DNA of 64,000 nt, taken from assembly GCF_037201975.1 (NCBI RefSeq), contig NZ_CP147520.1:1736001-1800000 (forward strand). Direction: 5' to 3'. Source of the stretch: Streptomyces sp. TG1A-60. Lineage in GTDB: Bacteria > Actinomycetota > Actinomycetes > Streptomycetales > Streptomycetaceae. The translations under genes were made by a program, and so were the position numbers. This document shows positions 43,728-52,444 of this stretch, piece by piece (position 1 is the stretch's first letter; every line of letters starts with the position of its first letter). The notes below the pieces were generated by a model that saw nothing but the letters and a program-made list of their open reading frames with translations, searched no databases and had not been told where the DNA came from.

Positions 43728-44753
43728 ATGGCAACGCACCGTCGGCCGAAGCCGCCCAGCCGTGCCCGGATCGCCACCCTCGGCATGGCCGCCGGTGCCG
43801 TCAGCCTCCTGCCGACGCAGAGCCAGGCGGCCCCCAAACCGACGGTGGACGAGGTCCGCAAGCAGGTCGAGAAGCTCTACGAGGAGGCCGAGGCTCCCAC
43901 CGAGGAGTACAACGCCATCAGCGAGAAGCAGGAGGAACTGCAGCGCGAGGTGGACGGCGTACGGGACCGCCTGGCCCTCAAGCAGCAGCAAGTCAACGAG
44001 CTGCGGGAGAAGATGGGCCCGCTGGCGGCCGAGCAGTACCGCAACGGTGGCATCGACCCTAGCGTGCAGCTCTTCCTGTCCGGCGACCCCGACGACTACC
44101 TCGACCGGGCCCAGATGCTCGACCGTACGAGCGGACGGCAAGCCGAGGCCCTACGGGCCATGCAAGGCAAGCAGCGAGAACTCACCCAGGAACGCGAGGC
44201 CGCCCAGACGCGTCTGAAGACTCTGGAGGAGACCCGCGCCAAGGCCGGCGAGAAGAAGAGCGAGGTCCAGGACAAGCTCGCCGAGGCCCGCAAGCTCCTT
44301 AACAGCCTGACGGCCGCCCAGCGCGCCGAGATGGAAGCCGACCAAGAGCGCGACGACGCCTCCGCAGGCGCCAGCGACTCCCCCGCCACGTACAACGGCC
44401 CGGCCAGCGGACGCGCCAAGGCCGCACTCGACTTCGCGTACGCGCAGCTCGGCAAGCCCTACGAGTGGGGCTCCACCGGACCGAACTCCTTCGACTGCTC
44501 GGGCCTGACCGGCGCGTCCTGGCGGGCGGCGGGCGTCTCACTGCCGCGTACCGTCAAGCAGCAGTACGACGCCGGCCGCAAGGTGGCCAGGTCCGACCTC
44601 CAGCCCGGCGACATCGTCTACTGGTACAACGACAACCAGCACAACGGCATGTACGTCGGCAACGGCAAGGCCATCCACGCCCCGCGCACCGGCAAGAACA
44701 TCGAGATCGTCCCGCTGGACTCCATGCCGTTCTTCGCCGCGAGCAGGCCCTGA
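43728..44753 (+). CDS. Secreted NlpC/P60 endopeptidase (RipA-like)
   Basis: A 341-residue peptidoglycan hydrolase. Signal peptide (IATLGMAAGAVSLLPTQSQA), long coiled coil (about residues 40-205, for example YNAISEKQEELQREVDGVRD), then an NlpC/P60 domain with catalytic Cys in NSFDCSGLTGASW and His in QHNGMYVGNGKAIHAP. It should cut the D-Glu-diaminopimelate bond of stem peptides. ATG at 43728 has GAGGAG upstream. It follows the BlaI/M56 genes on the same strand, separated by the candidate operator, and is a likely target. Confidence 0.92.
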   Translation: MATHRRPKPPSRARIATLGMAAGAVSLLPTQSQAAPKPTVDEVRKQVEKLYEEAEAPTEEYNAISEKQEELQREVDGVRDRLALKQQQVNELREKMGPLAAEQYRNGGIDPSVQLFLSGDPDDYLDRAQMLDRTSGRQAEALRAMQGKQRELTQEREAAQTRLKTLEETRAKAGEKKSEVQDKLAEARKLLNSLTAAQRAEMEADQERDDASAGASDSPATYNGPASGRAKAALDFAYAQLGKPYEWGSTGPNSFDCSGLTGASWRAAGVSLPRTVKQQYDAGRKVARSDLQPGDIVYWYNDNQHNGMYVGNGKAIHAPRTGKNIEIVPLDSMPFFAASRP

Positions 44754-44784
44754 GCACAACCTCTGTACCACCCGAGGAACTTCC

Positions 44785-45654
44785 GTGACCGCACACCCCG
44801 CCATCCGTCCCCCGCTCGCCGTCGTGGGCGCGTCCGTCGCCGCTCTGGTCCTCGCCGCCTGCGGAGGCGGCTCTTCGGACACGGGGGAGGCAGCGAGTAC
44901 ATCGCAGTCTTCGGAGGCCCTTTCCCATGTGCACGGCCTGGGCGTCGACCCCGCTGACGGACGCGTGTACGTCGCCACCCACAACGGCCTCTACACCGTT
45001 GCCAAGGGACAGAAGCCGAAACTCGTCGGCGACAGCAGGGACGACTTCATGGGCTTCACCGTGACCGGCGAGAAGACCTTCATCGCCAGCGGACACGGCG
45101 CCCAGGGCAGCGACCGCCCCGGCAACGTCGGCCTGATCGAGACCAAGGACGCGGGCCGCACCTGGACGTCTCGGTCGCTGTCGGGGGAGGCCGACTTCCA
45201 CTCCCTGGACTCGGCCAAGGGCACCGTCTATGGATACGACGGCGGACGAATCCGGGTCAGCGACGATCTGAAGACCTGGGACGACCGGGCGAAGCTGGAG
45301 GCCCTCGACCTCGCGGTGAGCCCCGCCGGGGACAAACTGCTGGCCACCACGGCGGAGGGTGTTGCCACCAGCACCGACGGCGGCCGTACCTTCGGCAAGG
45401 GTGCCGGGCCGGTGCAGGCGTTTGTGTCCTGGTCCGCGGGGAAGTCCCTCTTCGGCATCGGCACGTCCGGGAAGCTGAGCAGCAGCGCGGACGGCGGCAG
45501 GTCGTGGAAGGAGCTGACGACCGTGCCCGGCGGGCAGCCCCAGGCACTTACCGCGGTGAACGCCGACCACATCCTCGCGGCGACGATGACGGGCGTGTAC
45601 GAATCGCGTGACGGCGGCAAGACCTTCTCCGAGCTGGCGCCGCTCGCTTCTTGA
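44785..45654 (+). CDS. BNR-repeat lipoprotein (F510_1955-like)
   Basis: A 289-residue lipoprotein (lipobox VLAAC) folded as a propeller of sialidase-like BNR/Asp-box repeats: TKDAGRTWTSRS, STDGGRTFGKG, SADGGRSWKEL, SRDGGKTFSEL. Relatives are annotated as F510_1955 family glycosylhydrolases and often occur in copper-resistance clusters; no sialidase active site is evident. GTG at 44785 has GAGGAA upstream and follows the NlpC/P60 gene by 31 bases. Confidence 0.88.
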   Translation: MTAHPAIRPPLAVVGASVAALVLAACGGGSSDTGEAASTSQSSEALSHVHGLGVDPADGRVYVATHNGLYTVAKGQKPKLVGDSRDDFMGFTVTGEKTFIASGHGAQGSDRPGNVGLIETKDAGRTWTSRSLSGEADFHSLDSAKGTVYGYDGGRIRVSDDLKTWDDRAKLEALDLAVSPAGDKLLATTAEGVATSTDGGRTFGKGAGPVQAFVSWSAGKSLFGIGTSGKLSSSADGGRSWKELTTVPGGQPQALTAVNADHILAATMTGVYESRDGGKTFSELAPLAS

Positions 45655-45689
45655 CCCGGCTTCGCAAGCGCGGGGTCATCCGTCCGAGC

Positions 45690-45867
45690 CGGGGCTCGGC
45701 TCGGACGCCCCGTACGCACCGGTGGCGCTGCCAGAGGAGGATACGGACGGGCGCAGCACCGGGAAGGAGTCCTCCGCCCCACCTCCGCCGCGTCCTCCCC
45801 GGCACCGGAATCCGGTGTGACCACCGAGGCCGAGTCCGGTCACGCGGAGGACGGCCACGGCCACTGA
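45690..45867 (+). pseudogene. Possible remnant of a protein with a His-rich tail
   Basis: One frame reads DAPYAPVALPEEDTDG, then GRSTGKESSAP, and a second frame continues at once as TSAASSPAPESGV and ends MTTEAESGHAEDGHGH-like (GVTTEAESGHAEDGHGH) at TGA 45865-45867. Joining them needs a single-base shift near 45785. No start codon or upstream domain is present. It looks like the end of a lost copper-cluster protein; coincidence in GC-rich DNA cannot be ruled out. Confidence 0.3.
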
Positions 45868-45890
45868 CCGCCTGAGGGCGGTCAGGCCGC

Positions 45891-45922
45891 GCTGCCGTAC
45901 CGGTCGTTCCCGGTACGGCAGC
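45891..45922. terminator. 13-bp stem-loop, bidirectional terminator
   Basis: GCTGCCGTACCGG (45891-45903) pairs perfectly with 45910-45922 around a 6-base loop, between the plus-strand lipoprotein gene and the minus-strand oxidase. Confidence 0.75.
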
Positions 45923-45964
45923 GGCGGCCCCGCCCCGTGGGCCCTGGCCGGAGTCAGTGGAGCG

Positions 45965-47593
45965 TCATGCCTTGTAGGCCACGTTCGCCATCATCCCGGC
46001 CTCGCCGTGGTAAGCGTTGTGGCAGTGCAGCATCCACTGGCCAGGGTTGTCGGCGTCGAAGAAGACGGACAGCTTCTTCTTGGGCAGCACGATCGAGGTG
46101 TCCTTGCGCGGGCCGGCCACTCCGAGCTGGTACGTGTGGCCGTGCAGGTGCATCGGGTGCCACATGTCGGTGTCGTTGACGAATTCGAGCCGTACGCGCT
46201 GTCCCTCCTCGATGAGGATCGGGTTCGCCTGCGGGTCGTTCATGTCGAACGGCGTGCCGTTGATGGCCCAGTTGTACTTGTCCATGCCGCCGGTCAGCTT
46301 GATCTGGTGCGTGACGTCGGTCCTGGCGGACGTCAGGCGGACACCGTCGGCCGCCCGCAGCTGCGCCGCCGTCATGATCATGCCGTCGAGTTCCTTCGGG
46401 CGGACGGTCGCCTTCGGCGCACTCCCCGAACCCGTACGCACCACGGCCAGGCCGTTCGCGTTCTTCCCCTCGGCCAGGGCGACGAGCGGGAAGACCCCGT
46501 CTCCCAGGGTGACGAGGACGTCGTAACGCTCCCCCATGCCGACCAGCAGGGCGTCCACCTCCTGGTGCTCGACCGGGAAGCCGTCGGTGTGAGTGATGGT
46601 CAGCTTGTGGCCGCCGAGGGCCACCCGGTACGCGGTGTCCCCGCCCGCGTTGATGATGCGCAGCCGCACCTTCTTACCGGGCTTGCCGGTGTACACGTCC
46701 GGGTCGGCCGGCACCCGGCCGTTGATCAGGTGGTACGGGTATTTCACGTCGCCGGCGTCGCCGCCGAGCAGGTCGCTCTCGGCGCCCATGAGCATGAACT
46801 TCATCGACATGCCGCCGGACGAGGAGGGGGAGGCCGAGGGGGACTCGGAGTCCCCCATGTCCATCCCGCCCATGTCCCCCATGTCGTGGCCCTCCATGCC
46901 GCTGGAGCTGGGGCTGCTGCTCTCCCCCATGCCGTGGCCCCCCATACCGCCCATGCCCTGCCTGAGCTCTGCGAAGACCTCGTCGGGGGTACCGGTGACG
47001 CCGTCGACCCAGTCGTCGAGGAGGACGACCCACTCGTCGTCGTAGGCGAGGGTCTCCTTGGGATCCTCGACGATCAGCGGGGCGTACAGGCCTCGGTCGA
47101 GCTGGACGCCGACGTGCGGATGGAAGAAGTAGGTGCCAGGGGCGTCGGCGACGAACTGGTACGTGAAGGTGGAGCCGGCCCGGACGGCGGTCTGGGTGGC
47201 GGGCGGCACACCGTCCATGTCGTTGCGCAGCGCTAGGCCGTGCCAGTGGACCGACGTGGCCGTCTTGTTCGGGAGCTGGTTGGACAGTTCGGCGACCAGG
47301 GTGTCACCGGCCGAGAGCCGGACCTCCCTTCCGGGGATACGTTGGTCGAAGGCCCAGGTCCTGGGCATGACGCCGCCACCCAGATCGATCATGGCCGGCG
47401 CGGCCGTCAGGGTGAGCTTCTGCTGCCGTCCGGTGCTGGGACGCTTCTTCTCGGCGGCGGCGACCGCCGAGCCGGACGGGTCGATCAGAGCGTTGCCGCT
47501 GGAGCCGGAACTGCCGCTGCAGGCAGCGAGCGCACCGGCACCGGCGGCCCCCAACCCGGCGAGTAGGACGGAGCGACGGTTGATGCTGTTCAT
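45965..47593 (-). CDS. Multicopper oxidase (laccase/CueO-like)
   Basis: A 542-residue three-domain multicopper oxidase. A twin-arginine-like start (NRRSVLLAG) and a lipobox-like LAAC mark export. Copper ligands are in SVHWHGLALR, YFFHPHVGVQ, MWHPMHLHGHTYQL and MLHCHNAYHGEAGM. An insert at about residues 213-271 is rich in Met, His, Gly and Ser (RQGMGGMGGHGMGE and more), like the Met-rich region of CueO that binds Cu(I). It likely oxidises periplasm-side cuprous copper or phenolics. It is the second gene after DUF6153 behind a CsoR box. Confidence 0.95.
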   Translation of the reverse strand: MNSINRRSVLLAGLGAAGAGALAACSGSSGSSGNALIDPSGSAVAAAEKKRPSTGRQQKLTLTAAPAMIDLGGGVMPRTWAFDQRIPGREVRLSAGDTLVAELSNQLPNKTATSVHWHGLALRNDMDGVPPATQTAVRAGSTFTYQFVADAPGTYFFHPHVGVQLDRGLYAPLIVEDPKETLAYDDEWVVLLDDWVDGVTGTPDEVFAELRQGMGGMGGHGMGESSSPSSSGMEGHDMGDMGGMDMGDSESPSASPSSSGGMSMKFMLMGAESDLLGGDAGDVKYPYHLINGRVPADPDVYTGKPGKKVRLRIINAGGDTAYRVALGGHKLTITHTDGFPVEHQEVDALLVGMGERYDVLVTLGDGVFPLVALAEGKNANGLAVVRTGSGSAPKATVRPKELDGMIMTAAQLRAADGVRLTSARTDVTHQIKLTGGMDKYNWAINGTPFDMNDPQANPILIEEGQRVRLEFVNDTDMWHPMHLHGHTYQLGVAGPRKDTSIVLPKKKLSVFFDADNPGQWMLHCHNAYHGEAGMMANVAYKA

Positions 47594-47669
47594 GGGGTTG
47601 TGTCCTCTGGCTCAAAACTGCCGATGTGGTCACGGAGGGGACGGGCATTCGCGCACCGTCCGGCGCGGC

Positions 47670-48101
47670 CTATATGCGCAGTTGGGAGAGGACGGAGAGG
47701 TCGGGCGGGGCTCGGCCGACCGTGGCGGCGGGTGCGTGCCCGGCGAGGGCCTGACGCAGGTTCGCCAGCGGGTCGTACGCGACCTTGGCGGGTACGGCGA
47801 GCTGCACGGAAGCGACGTTCCACGTCGCGCAATGCTGCGTCCCGGGCGAGGAACATCCGCCGTTGCCGTCGGCGCTGTGCGAGGAGTGGTCCAAGACCGC
47901 CGGTGCCGGCTCATCCGGCATCGTGTGTGCGGCATGGGCCGTGCTGGGCATGGCGGCATGGGCTGCACTCGGCATCGGCGAGACACCCACGCCAGACGTC
48001 TCGTGGTGAACGAGCACGGCCAGCACGACGGACAGGGTGAGGAACACACCGTACGCCCAGCGGCCGGTTACGCCACCGCCCCGAGCTGACCGAATCTCCA
48101 T
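47670..48101 (-). CDS. DUF6153 family membrane protein of the copper cluster
   Basis: A 143-residue protein with one N-terminal hydrophobic segment (AYGVFLTLSVVLAVLVHHET) and a long external part rich in His, Met and Cys (SPMPSAAHAAMPSTAHAAHT; MPDEPAPAVLDHSSHS; GGCSSPGTQHCATW), fitting DUF6153. His/Met-rich sequence and its place between a CsoR box and a multicopper oxidase suggest copper binding. ATG at 48101 has AGGTGGAG upstream; a GTG at 48110 is also in frame. Confidence 0.8.
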   Translation of the reverse strand: MEIRSARGGGVTGRWAYGVFLTLSVVLAVLVHHETSGVGVSPMPSAAHAAMPSTAHAAHTMPDEPAPAVLDHSSHSADGNGGCSSPGTQHCATWNVASVQLAVPAKVAYDPLANLRQALAGHAPAATVGRAPPDLSVLSQLRI

Positions 48102-48138
48102 GTACTCCACCTGCGCCGTGCCTACCGGACCGGCATTC

Positions 48139-48153
48139 TACCCCCAGGGGGTA
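48139..48153. promoter_or_regulatory. CsoR operator upstream of DUF6153-oxidase
   Basis: TACCCCCAGGGGGTA is a perfect palindrome around a central A and matches the actinobacterial CsoR box (TACCC...GGGTA). It lies 38 bases before the DUF6153 start. Cu(I)-bound CsoR would release it. Confidence 0.85.
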
Positions 48154-48178
48154 CCCGGACGACCGGCCGGCCGAACGA

Positions 48179-48239
48179 CGTGGCCGTGGACGGTGCCGAC
48201 ACTTGCGTACCGCTTCCTGTCGCACCGTCCACGGCCACG
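48179..48239. repeat. Long inverted repeat with 18-bp perfect arms
   Basis: CGTGGCCGTGGACGGTGC (48179-48196) is exactly complementary to 48222-48239; four more pairs form if one C is bulged. The loop is about 16-25 bases. It lies between two minus-strand genes and probably terminates transcription arriving from 48267. Confidence 0.7.
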
Positions 48240-48266
48240 CGCACCGGCTCGGATCTACGAAAGTCG

Positions 48267-48627
48267 TTAGTACTTCCGGGAAGATTCTGACACACACGAT
48301 GCCCTGGCGCGAGGGCTGGCCGTCACGGCCAGCCGGCGCGGCGACGCCGGACGACCGCGCCACTCCAGCCGCCCATGGACGCGCCAGGCCAGTACGACGG
48401 CGATCACTCCGATCGCCATGGCGGCGAGCCATGCGTGTACCCGGGTGTCGAGCGCTCCCGAATCGCCCACCCCCGGCGGGTCAGCCGGACAGCGGAAAAG
48501 AAGAAGCAGCCAGACCCCGGTGAACCCGGCGCCCGCCGGCGTCAGCCACCGCCGCCAGAGCGCACGGGATCCGGCGATCCAGGACGGCGCACGCGACGGC
48601 GAAGAGGACCCGAGCGTCGGACACCAA
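48267..48627 (-). pseudogene. Small membrane protein, apparently frameshifted
   Basis: AGGAGG (complement of 48636-48641) lies 8 bases before TTG at 48627, which opens VSDARVLFAVACAVL. That frame then turns to non-hydrophobic sequence and stops at 48481. A different frame supplies the continuation GSRALWRRWLTPAGAGFTGV, WLLLLF and a second membrane segment WLAAMAIGVIAVVLAWRVHG, running to 48267. A one-base shift near 48575 would restore a protein of roughly 115 residues with three hydrophobic segments. Sequencing error or real decay both fit. Confidence 0.35.
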
Positions 48628-48902
48628 CCCGTCGCCCTCCTGAACGGTGGGGCGCGTGCACCCCACGAGGAGGCCCCGTGAGCGCTTCGGCGGCCCCCGA
48701 GGCGCCCGGCCACAGGGCTGGCCGTTCACCCACTTGGGACACCCCCCGGTCACAGTGGTGGGACCACCCCGGATCTCACCGGCTCCCTGCCCATCGTCGC
48801 CTCGACGTGCAATTGTTCGCCGCACGTCACGGAACTCACCAATCGCGTTAGCGGTAGACGGCCACACCGACCAGATCGCGTGGGCGGAGCCACACTGGAA
48901 AT

Positions 48903-48921
48903 TATACCCCTAGGGGGTATA
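48903..48921. promoter_or_regulatory. CsoR operator upstream of copZ-copA
   Basis: TATACCCCTAGGGGGTATA matches the CsoR consensus almost perfectly and lies 84 bases before the copZ start. It should repress copZ-copA when copper is low. Confidence 0.9.
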
Positions 48922-49004
48922 GTATCGACGTCTGCGCGAGAGGACAACGGAACCACGCCCCTCCCGCAGGACGACTCACGCATCCACACCCCGAGGAAGT
49001 AGCC

Positions 49005-49298
49005 ATGACCACTGAGACGAACTCCAGCTCCGGCTCTTGCTGCGGATCCTGCGGCTCCGGTGACACGGTCGACGTCCAGGGCGTCGGCGTCACCACCACC
49101 TACAAGGTGACCGGCATGACATGCGGCCACTGCGAGGGCGCGGTCTCCCAGGAGATCTCCGCGCTCGCCGGCGTCACCGCGGTCAAGGCCGTCGCCGACA
49201 CCGGCGAGGTGACCGTCACCTCCGCCGCCCCGCTCGACGAGGAGGCCGTCCGCGCCGCCGTCGACGAGGCCGGCTACGAGCTCGTCGGCCGCGCCTGA
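49005..49298 (+). CDS. copZ: CopZ-like copper chaperone
   Basis: A 97-residue protein with a Cys-rich N-terminus (GSCCGSCGSGD) and one heavy-metal-associated domain, whose copper site is GMTCGHCEGAV (residues about 38-48). It should hand Cu(I) to the P-type ATPase encoded 113 bases downstream. The extra Cys cluster ahead of the domain is unusual for CopZ and may bind further metal. ATG at 49005 has GAGGAAG upstream. Confidence 0.95.
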   Translation: MTTETNSSSGSCCGSCGSGDTVDVQGVGVTTTYKVTGMTCGHCEGAVSQEISALAGVTAVKAVADTGEVTVTSAAPLDEEAVRAAVDEAGYELVGRA

Positions 49299-49411
49299 CG
49301 CTCCCTTCGGGGCCACCCACGGCCCCGGGCAGCGAATTCCTCCCGTGCCTGGACGTACCGCTCCGCTGATACGGACGCCGTACGTCCCGGCCTCCCCCTG
49401 GAGATACGCCC

Positions 49412-51694
49412 ATGACCAGCACGGCTCCCGAGAAGACACTCACCGGCACGGCGCCCGCGCCCGCCGCCGAGGTCGAGCTCTCCATCGGCGGAATGACCTG
49501 CGCCTCGTGCGCGGCCCGCATCGAGAAGAAGCTCAACCGCATGGACGGCGTCACCGCGACCGTCAACTACGCCACCGAGAAGGCGAAGGTCTCGTTCCCG
49601 GCGGGCGTGGAGGTCACCGACCTCATCGCCACCGTCGAGAAGACCGGTTACACCGCCGAGGAGCCGCCCCCGCCCGCCTCCGCCCTCACCGAAGAGCGCG
49701 AGGGTGAGACCGCTCCGGCGACGGACAGCGAGCTGCTGCCCCTGCGGCAGCGCCTGTACATCTCGCTGGTACTCACCGTGCCCGTCGTCCTCATGGCGAT
49801 GGTTCCGGCTCTGCAGTTCGACAACTGGCAGTGGCTGTCGCTGACCCTGGCGGCTCCCGTCGTCGTCTGGGGGGCCTTCCCCTTCCACCGGGCGGCCTGG
49901 ACGAACGCCAGGCACGGTGCCGCGACCATGGACACGCTGGTGTCGATCGGCACACTCGCCGCGCTCGGCTGGTCGGTGTGGGCGCTGTTCTGGGGACACG
50001 CCGGAATGCCGGGCATGCGCCACGGTTTCGAGTTCACAGTCTCCCGCGGGGACGGCTCCTCCTCCATCTACCTGGAGGCCGCGGCCGGAGTGACCACGTT
50101 CATCCTCGCGGGCCGCTACCTGGAGGCGAAGTCCAAGCGCAGGGCGGGTGCTGCGCTGCGAGCACTCATGGAGCTGGGCGCCAAGGACGTCGCGGTCCTG
50201 CGCGAAGGCCGGGAAGTACGCGTCCCTCTCGCCCAGTTGGCCGTCGGCGACCGCTTCGTCGTACGGCCCGGGGAGAAGATCGCCACCGACGGCACCGTCG
50301 TCGAGGGGGCGTCGGCGGTGGACGCCTCCATGCTGACCGGCGAGTCGGTGCCGGTGGACGTGACCGTCGGGGACGTCGTCACCGGCGCGACCGTGAACGC
50401 GGGCGGCCGGCTCGTCGTCGAGGCGACCCGCATCGGCACGGACACCCAGCTCGCGCGGATGGCGAAGCTGGTCGAGGACGCGCAGAACGGCAAGGCCGAG
50501 GTACAGCGCCTCGCCGACCGGATCTCCGGGACCTTCGTACCGGTGGTCATCTTCATCGCGGTCGCCACGTCCGGGATCTGGCTCGGCGCCACCGGCGACA
50601 CCGTGGCCGCCTTCACCGCGGCCATCGCCGTCCTGATCATCGCCTGCCCCTGCGCCCTGGGACTGGCCACGCCGACCGCCCTGATGGTCGGAACCGGCCG
50701 CGGCGCCCAGCTCGGCATCCTCATCAAGGGCCCCGAAATCCTGGAGTCCACCCGCCGCGTCGACACCGTCGTCCTCGACAAGACCGGAACGGTGACCACG
50801 GGCCGGATGACCCTCCAGGACGTCTTCACCACACCGGGCGTGGACGAGACCGAACTGCTGCGGCTGGCGGGCTCGTTGGAGCACGCCTCGGAGCACCCCA
50901 TCGCCCGGGCGATCGCGGCCGGGGCGGCCGAGCGGACCGGAACCCTTCCCCTACCGGAGAACTTCGAGAACGTCGCCGGCCTCGGCGTCCACGGCGTCGT
51001 CGACGGGCACGCTGTCCTCGTCGGCCGCGAGAAGCTCCTCAAGGAGTGGGGCGTCGAGCTGCCCCGGGAGCTGGCGGAGGCCAGGGCCGCCGCGGAGGCC
51101 GAAGGCCGTACGGCGGTCGCCGTCGCCTGGGACGGCGAGGCGCGCGGTGTCCTCACCGTCGCCGACGCGGTCAAGGAGACCAGCGCCGAGGCGGTGGCCG
51201 AGCTGCGCAGGCTGGGCCTGACGCCCGTCCTGCTGACCGGCGACAACCAACTCGTCGCCGAGTCCGTGGCCAAGGCCGTCGGCATCGACGAGGTGATCGC
51301 CGAAGTGCTGCCCGAGGACAAGGTCGACGTGGTCAAGCGGCTGCGGAGCGAGGGCCGTACGGTCGCGATGGTCGGCGACGGCGTCAACGACGCCGCCGCC
51401 CTCGCCACCGCCGACCTGGGCCTGGCCATGGGCACCGGCACGGACGCGGCCATCGAGGCGGGCGACCTCACCCTCGTACGCGGTGACCTGCGGGTGGCCG
51501 CCGACGCCATCCGGCTCTCCCGCAGGACCCTGACCACCATCAAGGGCAACCTGTTCTGGGCCTTCGGCTACAACGTCGCGGCCCTGCCGCTCGCCGCCTT
51601 CGGCATGCTCAACCCGATGATCGCGGGCGCCGCGATGGCGTTCTCGTCGGTGTTCGTGGTGACCAACAGCCTGCGGCTGCGGTCCTTCAAGTAG
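49412..51694 (+). CDS. copA: Copper-exporting P1B-type ATPase CopA
   Basis: A 760-residue P1B-1 ATPase. One N-terminal metal domain ([15 protein letters not shown], Cys 30 and 33), the membrane Cys-Pro-Cys at 412-414 ([13 protein letters not shown]), the phosphorylated Asp in DKTGTVTTG (456), the SEHPIARAI motif and the hinge [10 protein letters not shown] (from 655) are all intact, as are the YN and MxxSS motifs at the end ([20 protein letters not shown]). It pumps Cu(I) out of the cytoplasm. ATG at 49412 has GGAG upstream. It is the second gene behind the CsoR box at 48903. Confidence 0.97.
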   Translation: MTSTAPEKTLTGTAPAPAAEVELSIGGMTCASCAARIEKKLNRMDGVTATVNYATEKAKVSFPAGVEVTDLIATVEKTGYTAEEPPPPASALTEEREGETAPATDSELLPLRQRLYISLVLTVPVVLMAMVPALQFDNWQWLSLTLAAPVVVWGAFPFHRAAWTNARHGAATMDTLVSIGTLAALGWSVWALFWGHAGMPGMRHGFEFTVSRGDGSSSIYLEAAAGVTTFILAGRYLEAKSKRRAGAALRALMELGAKDVAVLREGREVRVPLAQLAVGDRFVVRPGEKIATDGTVVEGASAVDASMLTGESVPVDVTVGDVVTGATVNAGGRLVVEATRIGTDTQLARMAKLVEDAQNGKAEVQRLADRISGTFVPVVIFIAVATSGIWLGATGDTVAAFTAAIAVLIIACPCALGLATPTALMVGTGRGAQLGILIKGPEILESTRRVDTVVLDKTGTVTTGRMTLQDVFTTPGVDETELLRLAGSLEHASEHPIARAIAAGAAERTGTLPLPENFENVAGLGVHGVVDGHAVLVGREKLLKEWGVELPRELAEARAAAEAEGRTAVAVAWDGEARGVLTVADAVKETSAEAVAELRRLGLTPVLLTGDNQLVAESVAKAVGIDEVIAEVLPEDKVDVVKRLRSEGRTVAMVGDGVNDAAALATADLGLAMGTGTDAAIEAGDLTLVRGDLRVAADAIRLSRRTLTTIKGNLFWAFGYNVAALPLAAFGMLNPMIAGAAMAFSSVFVVTNSLRLRSFK

Positions 51695-52087
51695 GCACGT
51701 GGACGATGCCCACCGAGGCACGCGGCCTTCCGGCCGCGCGCCTCGCTGTGCGGAATCCGCTCGGGCCGGACTCAGGCACGCAAGAGCCGGGCGATGGCCT
51801 GCGCAGGCTCGGCGACCTTGTCCTGGGCTTCGTCTCCTCCGGCATCGATGGCATCGTGCACGCAGTGCCCCAGGTGGTCCTCCAGCAGCGCTGAGAAGGC
51901 GAGAGCGCGAGCGGCGGCTGGGGCAGGCGGTTCAGCGGCCTGGGAGTACTCCGGGGTGGCGCTGCGTCTTCCACTTGACCGGCTGCGCTCCGGCGGTCCC
52001 GGTGTCGTACGCACCCAGCCGCACGGCGGACTGACATGCTGCCTGGCGTGGTAACCGTGTGACGGCGAGCGTCGGGAAGGGGCCCAC
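51695..52087. other. Region between copA and nuoA with a csoR fragment
   Basis: Contains the truncated csoR-like sequence at 51772-51899 on the minus strand and, from 51900, the leader of the nuoA operon. GGAAGGGG lies just before the nuoA start. No clear promoter could be assigned. Confidence 0.5.
51772..51899 (-). pseudogene. csoR: csoR-like regulator, C-terminal fragment only
   Basis: The minus strand encodes AFSALLEDHLGHCVHDAIDA, then GGDEAQDKVAEPAQAIARLLRA and a stop. This matches the last third of CsoR/RcnR-type repressors, including the His and Cys copper ligands of helix 2 (H-x3-C in DHLGHC). The preceding sequence loses all similarity: the N-terminal helix and the first copper Cys are missing and no start codon fits. 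It is a deletion remnant next to a CsoR-controlled operon, so the active repressor must be encoded elsewhere. Confidence 0.75.
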
Positions 52088-52444
52088 GTGCGGACATCGG
52101 ACTGGCAGCCGGTGCTGGCCCTCCTCGTGCTGGTCGCAGGGGCCGTCGTGCTGCTCCATGCGCTGGCCATCGCGGTGAGGGCGGTCCGTGAACCGCTGCG
52201 CACCGGGCCGTTCAGCGGAGGGCTCGAACCGGAAGAGCATCCACTCTCGCGCTTCCACGTCCGGTGGTATCCGGTCACGATGGTCTTCCTCGCCTTCGAC
52301 ATGGAGATGCTGTTCATGTATCCGTGGACGAAGGTCGTCTCGGCCGTGGGCACGACCGCGGTCGTCGAGATGTTCCTCTTCCTGGGCATCCTGCTGGCGG
52401 GCGTCGCGTACGCCTGGCGAGAGGGGGCCTTCCGGTGGAGCTGA
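52088..52444 (+). CDS. nuoA: NADH-quinone oxidoreductase subunit A-like protein
   Basis: A 118-residue NuoA homologue with three membrane segments and the conserved acidic motif in TMVFLAFDMEMLFMYPW (canonical FDVE). The N-terminal loop Cys found in many NuoA proteins is absent; GPFSGGLEPEEHPLSRFHVR replaces it. It opens an operon encoding only membrane subunits of complex I. GTG at 52088 has GGAAGGGG upstream. The next gene starts inside its last codons (10-base overlap). Confidence 0.92.
   Translation: MRTSDWQPVLALLVLVAGAVVLLHALAIAVRAVREPLRTGPFSGGLEPEEHPLSRFHVRWYPVTMVFLAFDMEMLFMYPWTKVVSAVGTTAVVEMFLFLGILLAGVAYAWREGAFRWS

Larger units (their letters stand above)
48102..49004. other. Regulatory spacer between divergent copper genes
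   Basis: A 900-base region with CsoR boxes at both ends (48139 and 48903), a large hairpin at 48179-48239 and a degenerate minus-strand gene at 48267-48627. The rest, 48628-48900, shows nothing convincing. Confidence 0.5.
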
